Counted from the stretch's first letter, positions 42,745 through 55,441 are shown. The stretch: 64,000 bases of DNA from Fragilariopsis cylindrus CCMP1102 (GCA_900095095.1 FMBT01000475.1:22451-86450); one strand, 5' to 3'. Notes: generated from the letters alone by a model not told the origin. Made by a program: numbers and translations.

Positions 42745-44304
42745 GATTGCTGATTTGATTTGATTGCGATGGCAGTAGTATAGAAAATTATAATATATTG
42801 ATTATGCTACAATACGTCTTTTTAAATGTTGTGATTTTATTGCATCAGTATTCTTCTTTTTGTTTTGGTTTATGATCTTTTAGTAAGATGGCTCCGGATG
42901 AGACATACACAATCAAATAATAAGCTTGTAGTTACCGCCACCGACAAGCGTCGTTATCGTTGCCGTTGTCTCAAAATCGAGAGAATTGAATCATTTCATC
43001 ATCCATTATTTTTAGTTAAAACATGTTGTGTTGTGTTTATCATCGTCGTGCATTCTCCCTTTCGATTAATTTCATCGTGTATTCTCTCTCACACATACAC
43101 AAATACAAAGTCTCATTACTTTTTGATGCATTCTCGAGATAATGGTGATTGGGGGTAGTTACGGTATCATAGAAGAATTCAGAATCGAACGAATCATCCA
43201 CGATGATACCACAAGCCACATGCCAAGTAGTGCAGTTAAAAGTTGGAGTAGATGATTTTTGGGTAGGGGTAATAATGAATAGTGAGTCCCTCAGTCAAAA
43301 ATTTCAAGCATATGAAAGCAATCATGGTACTTAGAGTTTTTCATTCAGCAATAGGATTGCCATAAAAGTCGAAAATTCTTTCGTAAATCCCGTCGTATCC
43401 ACGCATGGATGTGAGGAATATCATCAATTCTCGATTCGATTCGATTTGATTCGCTGCCCAAGCAAGCAGCATCATCTATCTCATCACATAGTGTCGTTGG
43501 AACGTGGATGTCTCCCTGCTTCCCTTCTTCTATTATTAATTGGTTCGATTCCGATTCATTCATTCCGATTCCATTCTCTATCGCTGCGAGGAGTTACAAC
43601 GTTTTTGTGTCTTTTTGTTCTATTTTGAATTTTTTTCAACATCAAAATCTCGCGCCATATTAGTTTAATCGAGTTAATCGTATAGTCTGGCCTTCGTATT
43701 TCATTCGTGTATCATGCACGACTAAACCTATATTTTGCTTCTTAGAACCGCACATAATTTATTGTCACTGGACATCGTCACGAAGAAACTGAAAACGACC
43801 TGCTATTTTTTTGTGCTACTTTTTTAGTTGATTGAACAGTAGCCATCACATCCTGCTTCTTATGTTGACAACTTAATAGCTAATAATTGGTTCACGATAG
43901 CTTCACCGCTCGACCATCGCACGTTCAATTGCCTAAAGGGTGGCGTCGTACGATTACCGCCACTCATCGTGGTCGCGCAATCAATAAGAAAACAGATGAC
44001 ACATTTTACGTCGAATCGACGTGTAAAAGAAATGAGAACCGGCTTTCATCCGATAAACTCTCTTGTCCTGCGTTGTGGGATTTTGCTTGAAAAAAGAGTT
44101 TCGAAGTTCTTCCGGCCATTCATATCGAAATTCACCAATCAACTCACATTTCAAGATTTCTATTAGTATTTCCTCTTGCGCTCTCGACACACCTCTATTT
44201 ACAATAACCCTAAACTTTTTCAACACGTTAGAAGCCAAGAAAGATCCACTCAAATCAAACAATCGTCAACGCCCAATCCCGAAAATCAAATCAAAATTTC
44301 AATC
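42745..44304. other. 1.5-kb divergent intergenic region
   Basis: Between the membrane protein gene (-) and the CCCH gene (+). Short frames occur on both strands (43563-43345, 43887-44090) without recognisable domains or typical codon use, and I do not call them genes. The last 300 bases, before 44305, are likely the promoter and 5' leader of the CCCH gene. Confidence 0.5.
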
Positions 44305-45359
44305 ATGCCTCGCGGAAATAGCAACTACGTGGATAACAAGGTTAGTAATGGTGGAAGAGGAGATGGTAATACTAACTACAATGGCGGTGGACGTGGTGGA
44401 GGAGGAGATGGTAATAATAACTACAATGGCGGTGGACGTGGTGGAGGAGGACAAGGTGGACAACGCCGTCCACCATCATCAAAGGGACATGGATCGGATG
44501 TATGTATTCCATTCTTAGCTGGAAAATGTACATTTGAAAAGGGTTGTCGTAAACGTCATCCAACGAAGGAAGAATTACCAAGATTATTAGCTCGATATAA
44601 ACAGATACGTTGCCGATTTGCTGATGAATGCTATACAGATGGATGTTTATTTTTACATCCTAAAGAAGCGAAAGGCAAATTGGATGGACCAGCATTTATT
44701 GAATCAAATGATTTCCCACCATTGAAGAATAATTCTGGAGATGCTACTGCCGCATCAGGAAACGATGGTAGTGATGGTGTCAAATGTATTCCAGTCCAAT
44801 TCGAACTCTGCTTGGGAATAACAAAAACAGCAATGCTACGACCAATACGAGTGCTCCCGCTGTTGTCGTTCCAGATTCGAGCAGCAGCAACCGATCAGAA
44901 AGCTGCTTCTGAAATTTCTTCCGAACGATCCTGCATCATCATCGGGTCGTCCTTCCCCAACACAAGACCAGCGCAGCAGCAGCCACCCAATGCCGCCTGG
45001 GGTTATCCAAAACGGTAACGGTGGACCACCGCAGCAGCAACAGGGAGGAGGAACCTCCTCCACAAATGATGATGAATCATCCTCAACAAGGGCCACCTCC
45101 TAACCAAGGATATTACGGTGACCTCATGGAGGACCTTCTGGTCCTAACGGAATATCCTATGATTGATCCAAATACAGGATATCCAATGCAAATAGATCCA
45201 GCTTATTATCATCATCAAATGCAACAGCAGCAACAATATCATCAACAATATGCCCAACAGCAACAAGCTCCGTACCCAATGATGACCGGTTATAACATGC
45301 CTGGTCCTCCTATGGTATCATTCAATGCAGAAGCTAAGGAATTTGTTCCAGAAATCTAA
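44305..45359 (+). CDS. CCCH zinc-finger RNA-binding protein with PAM2 motif
   Basis: The start is taken at MPRGNSNYV (44305). A Gly/Asn-rich N-terminus (RGG-like GGGRGGGG twice) leads to two CCCH zinc fingers. The first is C-x7-C-x5-C-x3-H (VCIPFLAGKCTFEKGCRKRH); the second is C-x5-C-x4-C-x3-H (CRFADECYTDGCLFLHP). The very C-terminus, VSFNAEAKEFVPEI, is a PAM2 motif, which binds the MLLE domain of poly(A)-binding protein. Together these suggest an mRNA-binding protein acting on poly(A) mRNA. Between them, the reading passes through at least three frame changes (near 44785, 44900 and 45090) while keeping Ser/Asn/Gln/Pro-rich coding style. The zinc fingers and PAM2 motif are firm; the exact middle sequence is not. 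Confidence 0.82.
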
Positions 45360-46759
45360 GCTATCATCATCATCTGTGACTTTGTATGATCTTCCTGTAC
45401 TACTATTCCCTCGTTGTTATTTCTTCTCTTACAACAACAAACCAAGCTAATAATGAACAATTCTTCGTTCATTCCATCATCATTGTACTACTACTACCAC
45501 TACTACCATCAAGACCCCCCCCCCCCTATTCACCCAAAGAAAAACAAATGAAAGTACATTTCCATCTCTTTCTCTCTATGAGTCAAGTTGCCCTTTACGC
45601 GTCAAGACACATGACGCGACACGTTCTTTTTATAATATTCTTCTTTTTAAACTTTTTTTTACAAAACTTCAACGACCTGATCACACCCCGATTGATGATC
45701 AAAACATCCACGATACATACCATCGTCATTTAAAACAAGATCGATGTTACCTTATTCATGTTCCAACTTCCTCTCTTTATTATTCTTGGAGGTTATGGTT
45801 ACCGATACCACGGCTCGGGAGCCGTTTAAGTATGCTGTATACCCAACCTGAATAACCAAGGCTTTATTTAAAATCAACTCCAAGAGTGAACAATCTAAGA
45901 TATTCCATACTTTGTGATATGTAACTTTCTTACTAACTGCTATTCAATACATAATGGGATACGTTCACCAAATACAAACGATAGATACTCTTTTAATATA
46001 AATGATACCTTTTGTTTGTGTTTAATAGTTGTGATTCTATTATTCAGTACTGATTTTAAAAACATACGCTACTCCTTTTGTAAACATTCTTTATCACTAT
46101 TCTTTGATTACTACGTTTTGCTATAAACAAAAGATTGACTGATCTAATACTATCGAACATACAGATTAGCAAGAATCTATCATTTAGACAACTCCACTCA
46201 CATCTTCAGAATATGTACCGGTAGTCGTTCGTTCTATCATCTAAAGAACCTATACAAACTGATGTCAACCACTACTTTTACAACAGCAGTGGCAAGATTT
46301 TCGTAATCGCAAATAATATCGTGAACTTTTTCATCAGCTTTACATTATATTAGATTGACTTCTCGTTTCAAATTAGGTATTGATCCGAAATTTAATTTGA
46401 CTCTCGCGTGTGTGCCACCTCATGACTGTACTTTTATAGAATCTCTATTTATGTACTCTCCAAATTTGACTAATTCAAATTTGATATCAACACAACCTGT
46501 GATGACGAACTGAAGCAAGGTTGGATTTTGTGAGAAGATCGACGTTATTTTGCTCCGGCAAATTCGTTGTGGCGAAGAAACAGCGTCTCGGCATGTTCTG
46601 CCTTGATGCAACCAACCCTGCACTTTGAACAGGTCCCCCCCCAAAATATACAATACTAACCCCCCTCACCATCTCAGGAATGAGTTGACATATCGATTCT
46701 TCATCAATGCAATCTAGTACAATTTTAGGTATAGGATACCCTCGAGGCTGGTAGGAACA
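45360..46759. other. 1.4-kb intergenic region between convergent genes
   Basis: No gene recognised. A C homopolymer lies near 45517-45525. A minus-strand frame at 46653-46420 has no recognisable domain. Confidence 0.5.
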
Positions 46760-47917
46760 CTATGTTTTCCTCTTCCTACTACTACGCGTACGCATCTCAG
46801 GTGATTCTTCATTATTACTATTAGTTTCTTCATTGCGATCCCGACTACCATTGCTACCGCCTTGCTCTGTTCCTTTTATAGTTGCTGCTTTCGTCGACAT
46901 CGCTGATCGACGTCTTTGGGGTTTTTTTCTTTTTCTTTTGTTTTTGCTTCCTACATTCCTTGCACCGTACCCCATGAATGATATAATATGTAGTGCTAAA
47001 TTATTCATTTCTCTTGACATTGTATAACCAATTACACTTGCAACAAACCAGGTTCGGGGAGTTAACCCGGTATTTTTACGATCAACCTTATTAAACGGTG
47101 TCAATATTCTTCGTGCATCGTCATCAGCATGATGATTTGACAATTTAAATATTCGATCAATACATAAATGAACATTAAATTGTATTCTGTATGGTAGATA
47201 GGAATCAAGTGATGATTTCAATATCTTTGTTATTGGATCATCAGACCAATATCTCTTTGCTATTTCATATGGTGTTCTTGATCCATGTGATAAATTATCT
47301 CTTAATAGCATACATTCTGGATTTGCATTAATAACTTGTTTGAGAATATATGATGGTACTTTAGACCATGCACACCAATGTAATATTGTACGTTTATTTG
47401 AATCTTTTGGTTGTGCTTTAAAGATAATATTACGAGATTCATTCGGATAGTCAGTACGATATCTTTCCAATATCCGTTCCACAAGTTCCAATGCAGATTT
47501 GTCGCATATACCACCGGCTAATATTTCATGTAAACAATAATTACCTGTATGAATATTCTTACGAAATAATTCTTGTTTAATTATAGATCTTGCTGTATCA
47601 TCGTCGTCTGCTGTTCTCATATTCTTCTTTTTCTTTTTCGCAGTATTATCCCCGCTACATGGAGGATATCGTTTATCCCAGTCTCTAACGCGTATCAATG
47701 CCCTGTCGAGCTGTCCTTCTTCGCAAAGGAAAAGTAAAGTCCGATTTGATACATCTTCATCATCACTACTGTCACTCTCATAACTACTATCGCTTAAGTA
47801 ATCGTCGTCATTCTCGTCAACCTCTTTCATATTTTCTTCGTGCTCACTTGCATTACCATCATCGTCGGCATCAACATCAACATCAACATTGTCGGATAAA
47901 GATAAAGCAGTAGACAT
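46760..47917 (-). CDS. Ankyrin-like repeat protein with acidic N-terminus and basic C-terminus
   Basis: The 385-residue unbroken frame starts with an acidic stretch (about residues 1-55). Helical repeat units follow: TLLFLCEEGQLDRALIRVRD, GNYCLHEILAGGICDKSALE, and RTILHWCAWSKVPSYILKQV followed by SRTPYEIAKRYW. These resemble degenerate ankyrin repeats as seen in many diatom proteins. A hydrophobic segment (TWFVASVIGYTM) may be buried or membrane-associated. The C-terminus is strongly basic (KNKRKRKKPQRRR, then RTRSSRKRKT) and looks like a nuclear localisation signal. Role unknown; a nuclear protein-interaction function is inference. Confidence 0.68.
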   Translation of the reverse strand: MSTALSLSDNVDVDVDADDDGNASEHEENMKEVDENDDDYLSDSSYESDSSDDEDVSNRTLLFLCEEGQLDRALIRVRDWDKRYPPCSGDNTAKKKKKNMRTADDDDTARSIIKQELFRKNIHTGNYCLHEILAGGICDKSALELVERILERYRTDYPNESRNIIFKAQPKDSNKRTILHWCAWSKVPSYILKQVINANPECMLLRDNLSHGSRTPYEIAKRYWSDDPITKILKSSLDSYLPYRIQFNVHLCIDRIFKLSNHHADDDARRILTPFNKVDRKNTGLTPRTWFVASVIGYTMSREMNNLALHIISFMGYGARNVGSKNKRKRKKPQRRRSAMSTKAATIKGTEQGGSNGSRDRNEETNSNNEESPEMRTRSSRKRKT

Positions 47918-48932
47918 CTTCGATTTCTCTCGCCTTTTCTCTTTGGCATTCTTGTCACCTTAAAAAAGAAACATCCAAAATTATTTGAAATTAGTTTTTT
48001 TTGTCTTGAAAAGTAACAGAGGGAATTAAATTGATCAGTCACGAGTCACACTACCGCCCGGCCCTGTTTCCGTCAAGTAAGCAAATTTCTAATTCTAATT
48101 CTTTCGATTCATTTTTTCTCACACTCGAAAAGAAGAGCACAAGTACAGAAGAAGAAGAAGAAGAAGAAGAGAAAACTAGGAAGAAACAAAAAGATACATA
48201 AACTTTACAGCTAGTACATTAGAGAGGATCGATAATGGACTAGAACGACGATGACGATGTGCCATATTGTAATCATTGTCAGTGTGCGGGGCACGGCGAT
48301 ATTAGTGAAAGTAAGGACAATCTCGATCCTCTTCATATTTGATCATAAGTTATCTTCGTATCTATTCATTAATTTACTAATATATCGATTGTACCCTTAA
48401 CTATTTTGTTTGTTTGTAAAATAGTTTCAGTCTACTATGACATAGTGAATATTCTTTCATAAGAATAGTGCATCTGGTATTTTGTTTTTGTTAAGAATAA
48501 TGTAAACAACTTTATTCCTGATATTGTTCTTTTAAAATTGAAAGCTACCGTACATATAATGACCAGGTACTGCATAGTAGATAGCGTGTTGTTGTATGGT
48601 TACGGTATCACTTGGAAGAAGCACCTTCCGTCCACCAAGTATCTAGTGCTAACACACCCTCGCATCAAATAATGCCAATCAATCAATCAATCAATAATTT
48701 GTCAATAACATCTTATTCCATCTTTTTCATCCTCCCGTCGAAGAAAAACTGCAATGCGTAACGATTGATCAATGGATCAAAAAAATTCATCTCCAGTTTT
48801 TTTTTTCTGTAACTTTTCGATTCGATTCGAAGATTTGCATTATCTTTGTTGATCAAAAAGCTAGGCTATGCTATGCTATGTTATGTTATACTATACTATA
48901 TCACCACTTCACTAGCTAGCTAGTACCATATT
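47918..48932. other. 1-kb intergenic region
   Basis: No gene recognised between two minus-strand genes. It holds an AAG run near 48150-48170 and a CAAT tandem repeat (TCAATCAATCAATCAATAA) near 48678-48696. Confidence 0.5.
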
Positions 48933-49874
48933 CTAATGATTATCCCATTGGATTGATTCTGTTGCTTGATGCCACCAACCTTCAAAATCAAAATCCCAAA
49001 TTTCAAATATATCAGCACCACCACCATCACCATCATTATCACCATCCATACAATTCATCCATGATAAGTCTTCACATTCTGGACTCATAGCAACTAATGC
49101 AAACCACATACCAATTAATTGAAAAAATATTGCAAGTATTGCCCATTGCAGTCCAATAAATTTTGATGGACAACACATGCATACTTCTTGTTGACAAGCA
49201 ACAGAATCAGAACCCTTGGCTTCACGGGCAACTGTATCATCATAGGTATCAGCAATAGAAAAAATACCAATTGTTACACCATAGTATAAAAATAATAATT
49301 GCAGTAACATATTATACCAATAAAAATCTGCAATAATTATACAAATATTAAATACTGTATAACCCAAACATATATATACAGTTATCTTATTTGGTGAATA
49401 ACATAATGTTATTAATAAACTTATTGTAAATACAATACAACCAATTAATGATGTTATACGTCCACCACTTAATATAACAAATATCATACTAATAATAGAA
49501 CATCCAACATATCCAGCTGGTATAATAAGACAACGGCAACCACCAGCGAATGTAGTAACACCACCTTCATTTTCAAATACATTTATACGATGTACGTCAC
49601 CACATGTTATCCAACATGCTATTGCATGACACCATTCATGTATAAATACAGCAATTAATCGTATTGGTTTAGCAATTAATGTTTTCCATGTTATTAATGC
49701 TAAAAATACATATGCAATATATAATAATAAAAATAATGTTTGTTTATCATTACAACATGACCAATTTGTTATTAAATTATTATCACCACCATTATCATCG
49801 TCACCACCCATCTTCTTTTGAAATTTATCAAGAAGACTGACTGACTTAATTATAAATTTATAAAGCGTACGCAA
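48933..49874 (-). CDS. M50B-like membrane metalloprotease
   Basis: A multi-pass membrane protein with the zinc-protease motif HExxH as HEWCH in LIAVFIHEWCHAIACWITCG (near 49620-49680). This is followed by GGVTTFAGGCRCLIIPAGYV, which matches the M50B-like family (PF13398). Around it are at least six hydrophobic helices (FLLLYIAYVFLALITW, IISMIFVILSGG, LIGCIVFTISLLITLCY, ITVYICLGYTVFNICIII, LLQLLFLYYGVTIGIFSIA, WAILAIFFQLIGMWFAL). M50 family enzymes cut within membranes; this subgroup is widespread in plants and algae without known substrates. The C-terminus is acidic. A better start may be the Met of MGGDDDNG at about 49811, since the first 21 residues are not conserved in style. Confidence 0.75.
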   Translation of the reverse strand: MRTLYKFIIKSVSLLDKFQKKMGGDDDNGGDNNLITNWSCCNDKQTLFLLLYIAYVFLALITWKTLIAKPIRLIAVFIHEWCHAIACWITCGDVHRINVFENEGGVTTFAGGCRCLIIPAGYVGCSIISMIFVILSGGRITSLIGCIVFTISLLITLCYSPNKITVYICLGYTVFNICIIIADFYWYNMLLQLLFLYYGVTIGIFSIADTYDDTVAREAKGSDSVACQQEVCMCCPSKFIGLQWAILAIFFQLIGMWFALVAMSPECEDLSWMNCMDGDNDGDGGGADIFEIWDFDFEGWWHQATESIQWDNH

Positions 49875-50280
49875 AAGTAAAAAGCTTATTGATGTCGTGT
49901 TTTTTTTCTTTTCCTTCTTTCCCTCGATCTTCTACGCTACGCTTCGAGTATATACTCTTGTTAAGTGTCCTTATATCGTTGGGAAAGACAGGAGACCAAC
50001 CACCATGGTCAAATCCTTCAGAATAGAATGACGAGCTCGACTCGAGATTCGAAAAAGGGATATGAAGCAAAAAGATAGTAAGAAGAAAATCAATGATCGC
50101 CAAACGACTGACTCTTTATTATAAAAACGCGTCTCGCGTTCAAATCGTGACTGAAAAATAATGATGAGAATGCAATACAGTAGCGAGGAAGGTTGGCGCG
50201 CGCCTACGCATAGCACGTGAAAAATGAAAGGATCTACTAAAACATCAATTTCAAATCATACTGTATCACGATCGGAATGA
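49875..50280. other. Divergent intergenic region
   Basis: 400 bases between the protease gene (-) and the SET gene (+); no gene recognised. A GGCGCGCGCC string lies near 50195-50204. Confidence 0.5.
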
Positions 50281-52905
50281 ATGACATCAACGACATATTT
50301 AGTATCATCCCATAAAAGACACAACCATAAGGAATTCCTTCTCTCACATTTAATACGTTCTACCGCTGGTGTTGCTAGATTTTTGGTCTCTAGAAAGATG
50401 ACGATATCGTCGTCGCCATTGACGATTATTGTACTATTAATAACTCTTCTTGTCGTTCATACCGTCATGTTTCCAACGAGGACTACTAGTACTAGTGCTA
50501 GTACTATTTTTGTCAATGCTGCTGCTATTGAATGTGGTGTATATTTAGCACCAAGTTCAATACCATTTGCAGGCCTTGGGATGTATGCAGGGAATAGATC
50601 CATATCACGAAATGATATTGTTACATATGGAGATATTCTTATTCCTATCGTTGAACGACCATGGCACATTGAACGTAGATTAAGTGATCAACGTAATTTT
50701 TTTATGGGACGAATATGTATGTACAGTATTTTATAAAAAAATTGTAGATTTTTTTTTCTCTGTTCTTTTTTAAAAAGTACAAAAGTATGATATATATTTT
50801 GATGAGCTCTCTTTATTGTTTGTACATTCTAAATATGTTTTTTTGGTCTTTTTTTGGTCAATTGATTCGTTCCACAAAACAAACAAATAAACAACAGATC
50901 TGGAATGCAGATACATTTGATTTTACAGATGAAGAATTGGGTGAAGAACTTGTTAGTGATGTTGCTATGGCATCTCCTGGTGTTGGTGCTGCAGCCAATA
51001 GTTACATGTCTATGATTAATGTTGATGATTATCCAATTAAAATTAGTAGAGCTAGTCTTCCTCCAGATTCACCTGGACATGGTGCATTTACAATATATCA
51101 TGGACGATCCTTTTATGCAACTACACCAATTGAACCAGGACAAGAAATCTTCGTTAGTTACGGAGAAGACTATTTTACGAGTCGTACACATACTTATGGG
51201 TATCTGCCAATGCCAGAAAGAGATTACGAACGAGCTGACCATATTTTAAATACGGGCCTCAACATTATTCGACACAACAAAAATATTACAGTAAAAGGAG
51301 GTAACATAGATGCTACTACTTCAAATTCCAAGTCCGATGAACGTAATAGAGAATGTTCCGCTGAGGAAAACAATAATTGTGATGCTGCTTCATCGTCAGA
51401 CGACGAATCGCTTCGAGAGGAAATATGGAATGACGCACATGCTTTGATAAAAGATATATCCGAAAATATCTTCAATACGTCTCGTATATTGAATGCCATT
51501 CCCGCTAACATATCTGTAATCGAAGACATTTTAGAAGATGGTGGTACAGCATATCAAGATTATAATCGATCTGTAAAAGACTTGAAATGGTTAGAAGAAC
51601 ACGGACAGTGCATGGATAACATTATAGTCGGTAGATCTACTATCCCCGACGCCGGACGAGGGGCATTTGCCACTCGATATATTCCGAGCGGTGGATTAGT
51701 CTCGCCAGCTCCACTAGTGCATATTGATGATATTGACAATATGGTTATGTTTATGGAACATGTATACAATGAAGACGATGAATTAGTACCCAACCGTTGG
51801 GGAGAGTATACCTGGCAGCTTATTCTCAATTACTGCTTTGCACATCATCAATCAACGTTATTGTTATGCCCGTACGGTCTTTTATCATCATTGATCAATC
51901 ATTCTAAGGAAAATTTCAACACGAAGATCCAATGGAGTGAAGATCATCGGATGCGTCACCCAGAATGGTTAGAGGAACCAATCAAAGAATGGGGTTTAGA
52001 ATTTCATACCGGATTACAAATCGATTTCGTAGCAACACGAGACATTGAAGCCGATGAGGAAATTTTAATCGACTATGGATCATTCTGGCAAAAGGCATGG
52101 GATAATCATGTAGAAGAATTTGAGTTTGAAGAACATCGATCCGAATACTACAGGCCGGCATACGAATTGAACGAACTAGTGTTCAACGACGACTTCGAGT
52201 TAAGAACAGAGAAGGATCGAGCATACGAATTGGACGGTGTCCAGATGTATTGTAGATGGTGGTATCTTCATCAAATTAACAAACGTTTAGAAAGAGATCA
52301 GGCTTGTAACATCGTTCGAAAACTCGGTGAAGATTCATATTTAGTCCAAGTGGTAAGGTGGAAGGACGATAATGAAGATCGAACTACAAGCTTTGAACAA
52401 GATCATGTTCTTTTTTGGGGAGTCCCAGGAGACATATTTTACTTTGAAGATCTGCCAAATTCAAGAGATATTCACCAACAATGGGCTTTCCGGCATCCAA
52501 TAATGATTCCAGAGGAAATGTTTCCTAATGTGAGTTTATTTGTTTTACTTTGTGTCTCCTCGTGTCATTCCTTACTCAGCTAGCGAGTTCTGTTCTTTTT
52601 CTTCTTATGTGTATCTATGTTTTAAGCTATGGAAAAACGTCGACGATGAGGGCAATGGCAAATCTTTTCCACATTTTACTTTTCCCAAATTCCGGGACGA
52701 ACACGACGACGATGATGAGGATGATGATGATGACCATTATGAGGAGGAGAATCACGAAGAAAATGACGAGGGAGACGATGATGAGATCGACGAGGAAGAC
52801 GATGATGAGATCGACGAGGAAGTGGAGGCGGACCGTGATGATGATGATGATTTCGACCATGATGAAGAAGAAGAGATCCATGATGATGATGATGATGATT
52901 ACTGA
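50281..52905 (+). CDS. Protein with two SET-type domains, signal anchor and acidic tail; three exons
   Basis: Exon 1 (50281-50716) carries a hydrophobic signal or anchor (LTIIVLLITLLVVHTVMF) and CGVYLAPSSIPFAGLGMYAG. Intron 1 is 50717-50897 (GTATGT...CAG). The T run at 50697-50703 appears one base too long; with six T the sequence reads NFLWDEY, then IWNADTFDF in frame. Exon 2 (50898-52529) gives a first SET half (GHGAFTIYHGRSFYA, then PGQEIFVSYGEDYF) and a second complete set (IVGRSTIPDAGRGAFATRYI, SSLINHSKENFNTKIQW, ADEEILIDYGSFW). INHS and the DYG region are the SAM- and substrate-site motifs of SET methyltransferases. Intron 2 is 52530-52626 (GTGAGT...AAG). Exon 3 (52627-52905) ends in a long Asp/Glu tail. 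SET enzymes methylate lysines; a signal anchor is unusual for histone-directed ones, so the target may not be a histone. Confidence 0.82.
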
Positions 52906-53262
52906 ACACTGTATGTACGAATTTAAACTAAATAAAAGTTATAATATCGATTATAGTTGACTTCGTCGGTCCGTTCACTTGTATAAAACAATATTATACT
53001 TCTTACGTTTAGATATACATTATCTCCTTTCTTCACTTTATTTTTCTATTTCTAGAATATACTTCGTATTTTTTTTTTGTGTGTGTTTAGTTGTAAACCA
53101 ATTTTGGGGGGCTGTCTCTTTTCTCTCTCTAGTAGTAATATTAGTAGTAAAAATTTAAGCAGCAGAAACATACCGTAACACTGCCACTTATTCTTGAAGA
53201 AACATCAGTAACAGTGTTATTGTACAAGTGTGTGTGTTCTGCTGTTGTTATTGTTCTTGTAT
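52906..53262. other. Intergenic region between convergent genes
   Basis: 360 bases with no gene recognised between the SET gene (+) and CSN1 (-). Confidence 0.5.
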
Positions 53263-55441
53263 TCAGTACATATCTTCGGGATTCATCGCAGCGGGATGAT
53301 GGGCAGCAGCCGAAGCATCCACGTCGACCATATGAGTATCGTGATCACCCCCACCACCACCCTGCCCATCGAATGCATCCATATCCTCAAAGTACGCACC
53401 TTCATCATCATCGTCGTCGTCACCATCATCACTACTACTATCCGCCATAGCTGCTCCTCCAGGTACCAATGCTGATGATCCACCAAAACGCCCAGTCGGT
53501 TTGTGTTGTTGTTGTCGGTGTCGTCTACTGCCTCTCATCCCCCCTTTGTTTCCCCTTCGACCACCACCACCACCTCCTCCGCTGATGTTGCCGACGGCAG
53601 AATTTGGATTATGGTATACCAGATCGTGTTCCAAACATGCCAATCGTACCAACATCGCATGAGAATCATCCATGATACGTTCCTCCATGGAATTAATTCG
53701 TAATGTTGGATTTTGTAATGGTTGTTTCTGAAAGAGGATTTTCTCGCGACAATCCAACCGTGTTGTGGATGGTAACAACTTCCGATCCATCAAATCGACC
53801 AACGTATCGATAACAGAATCTAGATCATTATTATTATTATCATTATCATCAGAAGAGTTAGGAAAGAATAAATCTTTCAAACTTTCTAGTTTTACCCGTT
53901 GATATGGTCGTAAATATTCAACGACACAATTTTCACGGATGGTTTGGATCAATGCATTCCAGCGGGTCGGTGTTAGGTAAACGTCGACAACTACTCCCAA
54001 TGGCAATAGGGGTTGCGACAATGATGTCGATGTTGATGCTGACGTATCACTATCATGGATACACGAAATAGCTCGCATACATGGTTCGTAGTTCGCACGA
54101 GAATAATAAACCAAAAGTTCCTTCACGGCAGGTACCAATTCCAATGCTTCTGGATCATCAGTTAATGTTATCATCTTAGATCGATCTCTCGTTACAAGAC
54201 ACATTAGACCAGCATACAATGCAACATCTTCAGGAGATATCACACCTCGCCAATGTAACATGTGTGTGTTGTTGTTATTATTATTATTATTACTGTCGTC
54301 ACTATCTCCAGACCCTTTCATGACTAATGGAAAAAACGCATTGGCAGCACCACGATAATCTTTTGCTACCATTCTTTCAATACCTTTCGCAATTTGAACT
54401 TTGACACCAATATCACGAATAATGGCTTCATCGGCAGTATTATTGTTATTATTATTGTTATTAATGACGTTATTGTTATTGTTGTTGTTGGTGTTGATTT
54501 TGTTTGAAGACAATAATGATTTTAATGTCGATTCTGTCCGTTCTGCATAATCACGAACGGAAATGAAATTTCCTGCATTTAAGGCTGATTCTAAAATAAG
54601 TAATCCAATTTGTGCCGTTTGGAGTTTACTTGTTGAATAATCCATTGCACGAAATAAAGATGAATTAACATTTGTGAATGCATTATCTTTTACAAAATCG
54701 ATTACTTTGTCATTGTTGGTATTGGTATTATTAGTAGTAGTAGTGGTAGTAGTAGGTGCAATTTTCATATCACGTCCGGATCGAAGATCATGTTCGGCTA
54801 AGGCCAAATATGCGGTCCGAATAGCATCCTTGTGCAAACGAGATTGTGCCGAGGATAAGCGTCCCTCCAAAATTTGACGTTTATCACGATTGGTTGTCTC
54901 GGTAGTATTCATCCAATTGACATCAAGGGGTGGACGACCTGTATATTCATTTTTATTTTATTTTATTTCATGTGGAAGAAGGCGTGCAAACATAAAATAA
55001 GGTGAAAAAAGCATTGGAAAGTTAGCGATGTGTTGCGACAGCCACTAAATAACAAATAAGGATCATTATCGTCGTCTCAAACAAGAAAAATCGATTTCAA
55101 TTTAATTTAATTTTTTTTTTCAATAAAAATAAATCAATAATAAACTTACCCTCCAAAAGATCCATATCGAAAATTCTTCCTCCACCTCCTCCGGTGTCTT
55201 CTCCATTATCATGTCCATTACCAGCAAAAACTTGTCTATATAGTTGAACATTTCTATCTTTTACCATTTGTTTTTCGGCTAAATCCAATGCACGTTGACG
55301 TTGGATTAAATTCAAATTCAAATTCAAATTGCTGTTGTTATTACCAGCACCGTCTACGGAACGTCCTCCTTGTGCAATTGAAATCAATCGTCGTAAACGG
55401 GTTTCACCGGAATACCGACCAATGTAAGATTCTAAATCCAT
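53263..55441 (-). CDS. COP9 signalosome subunit 1 (CSN1/GPS1)
   Basis: CSN1 is a core PCI subunit of the COP9 signalosome, which removes NEDD8 from cullin ubiquitin ligases. Exon 1 (55441-55150) starts MDLESYIGRYSGETRLRRLI, the typical CSN1 N-terminus. The intron (55149-54939, GTAAGT...ACAG) is phase 1; splicing gives DLLEGRPPLDVNWMNTT. Exon 2 (54938-53263) has the helical repeats (DAIRTAYLALAEHDLRSGRD, SKLQTAQIGLLILESALNAG, GIERMVAKDYRGAANAFFPL) and the PCI region (ISPEDVALYAGLMCLVTRDR, then YQRVKLESLKDLFF and SMEERIMDD). Asn repeats interrupt loops. The C-terminal 120 residues are Gly- and Asp-rich and not conserved. No frame break is seen. The assignment over its proteasome paralogue RPN7 rests on the N-terminal motif. 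Confidence 0.88.

Noticed and set aside
43345-44262. Short frames upstream of the CCCH gene on both strands
   Set aside because: No domains and mixed codon use; more likely promoter and leader sequence.
45386-45733. 115-residue hydrophobic ORF after the CCCH gene
   Set aside because: It reads through T/C-rich sequence including a C homopolymer; it looks like 3' untranslated DNA.
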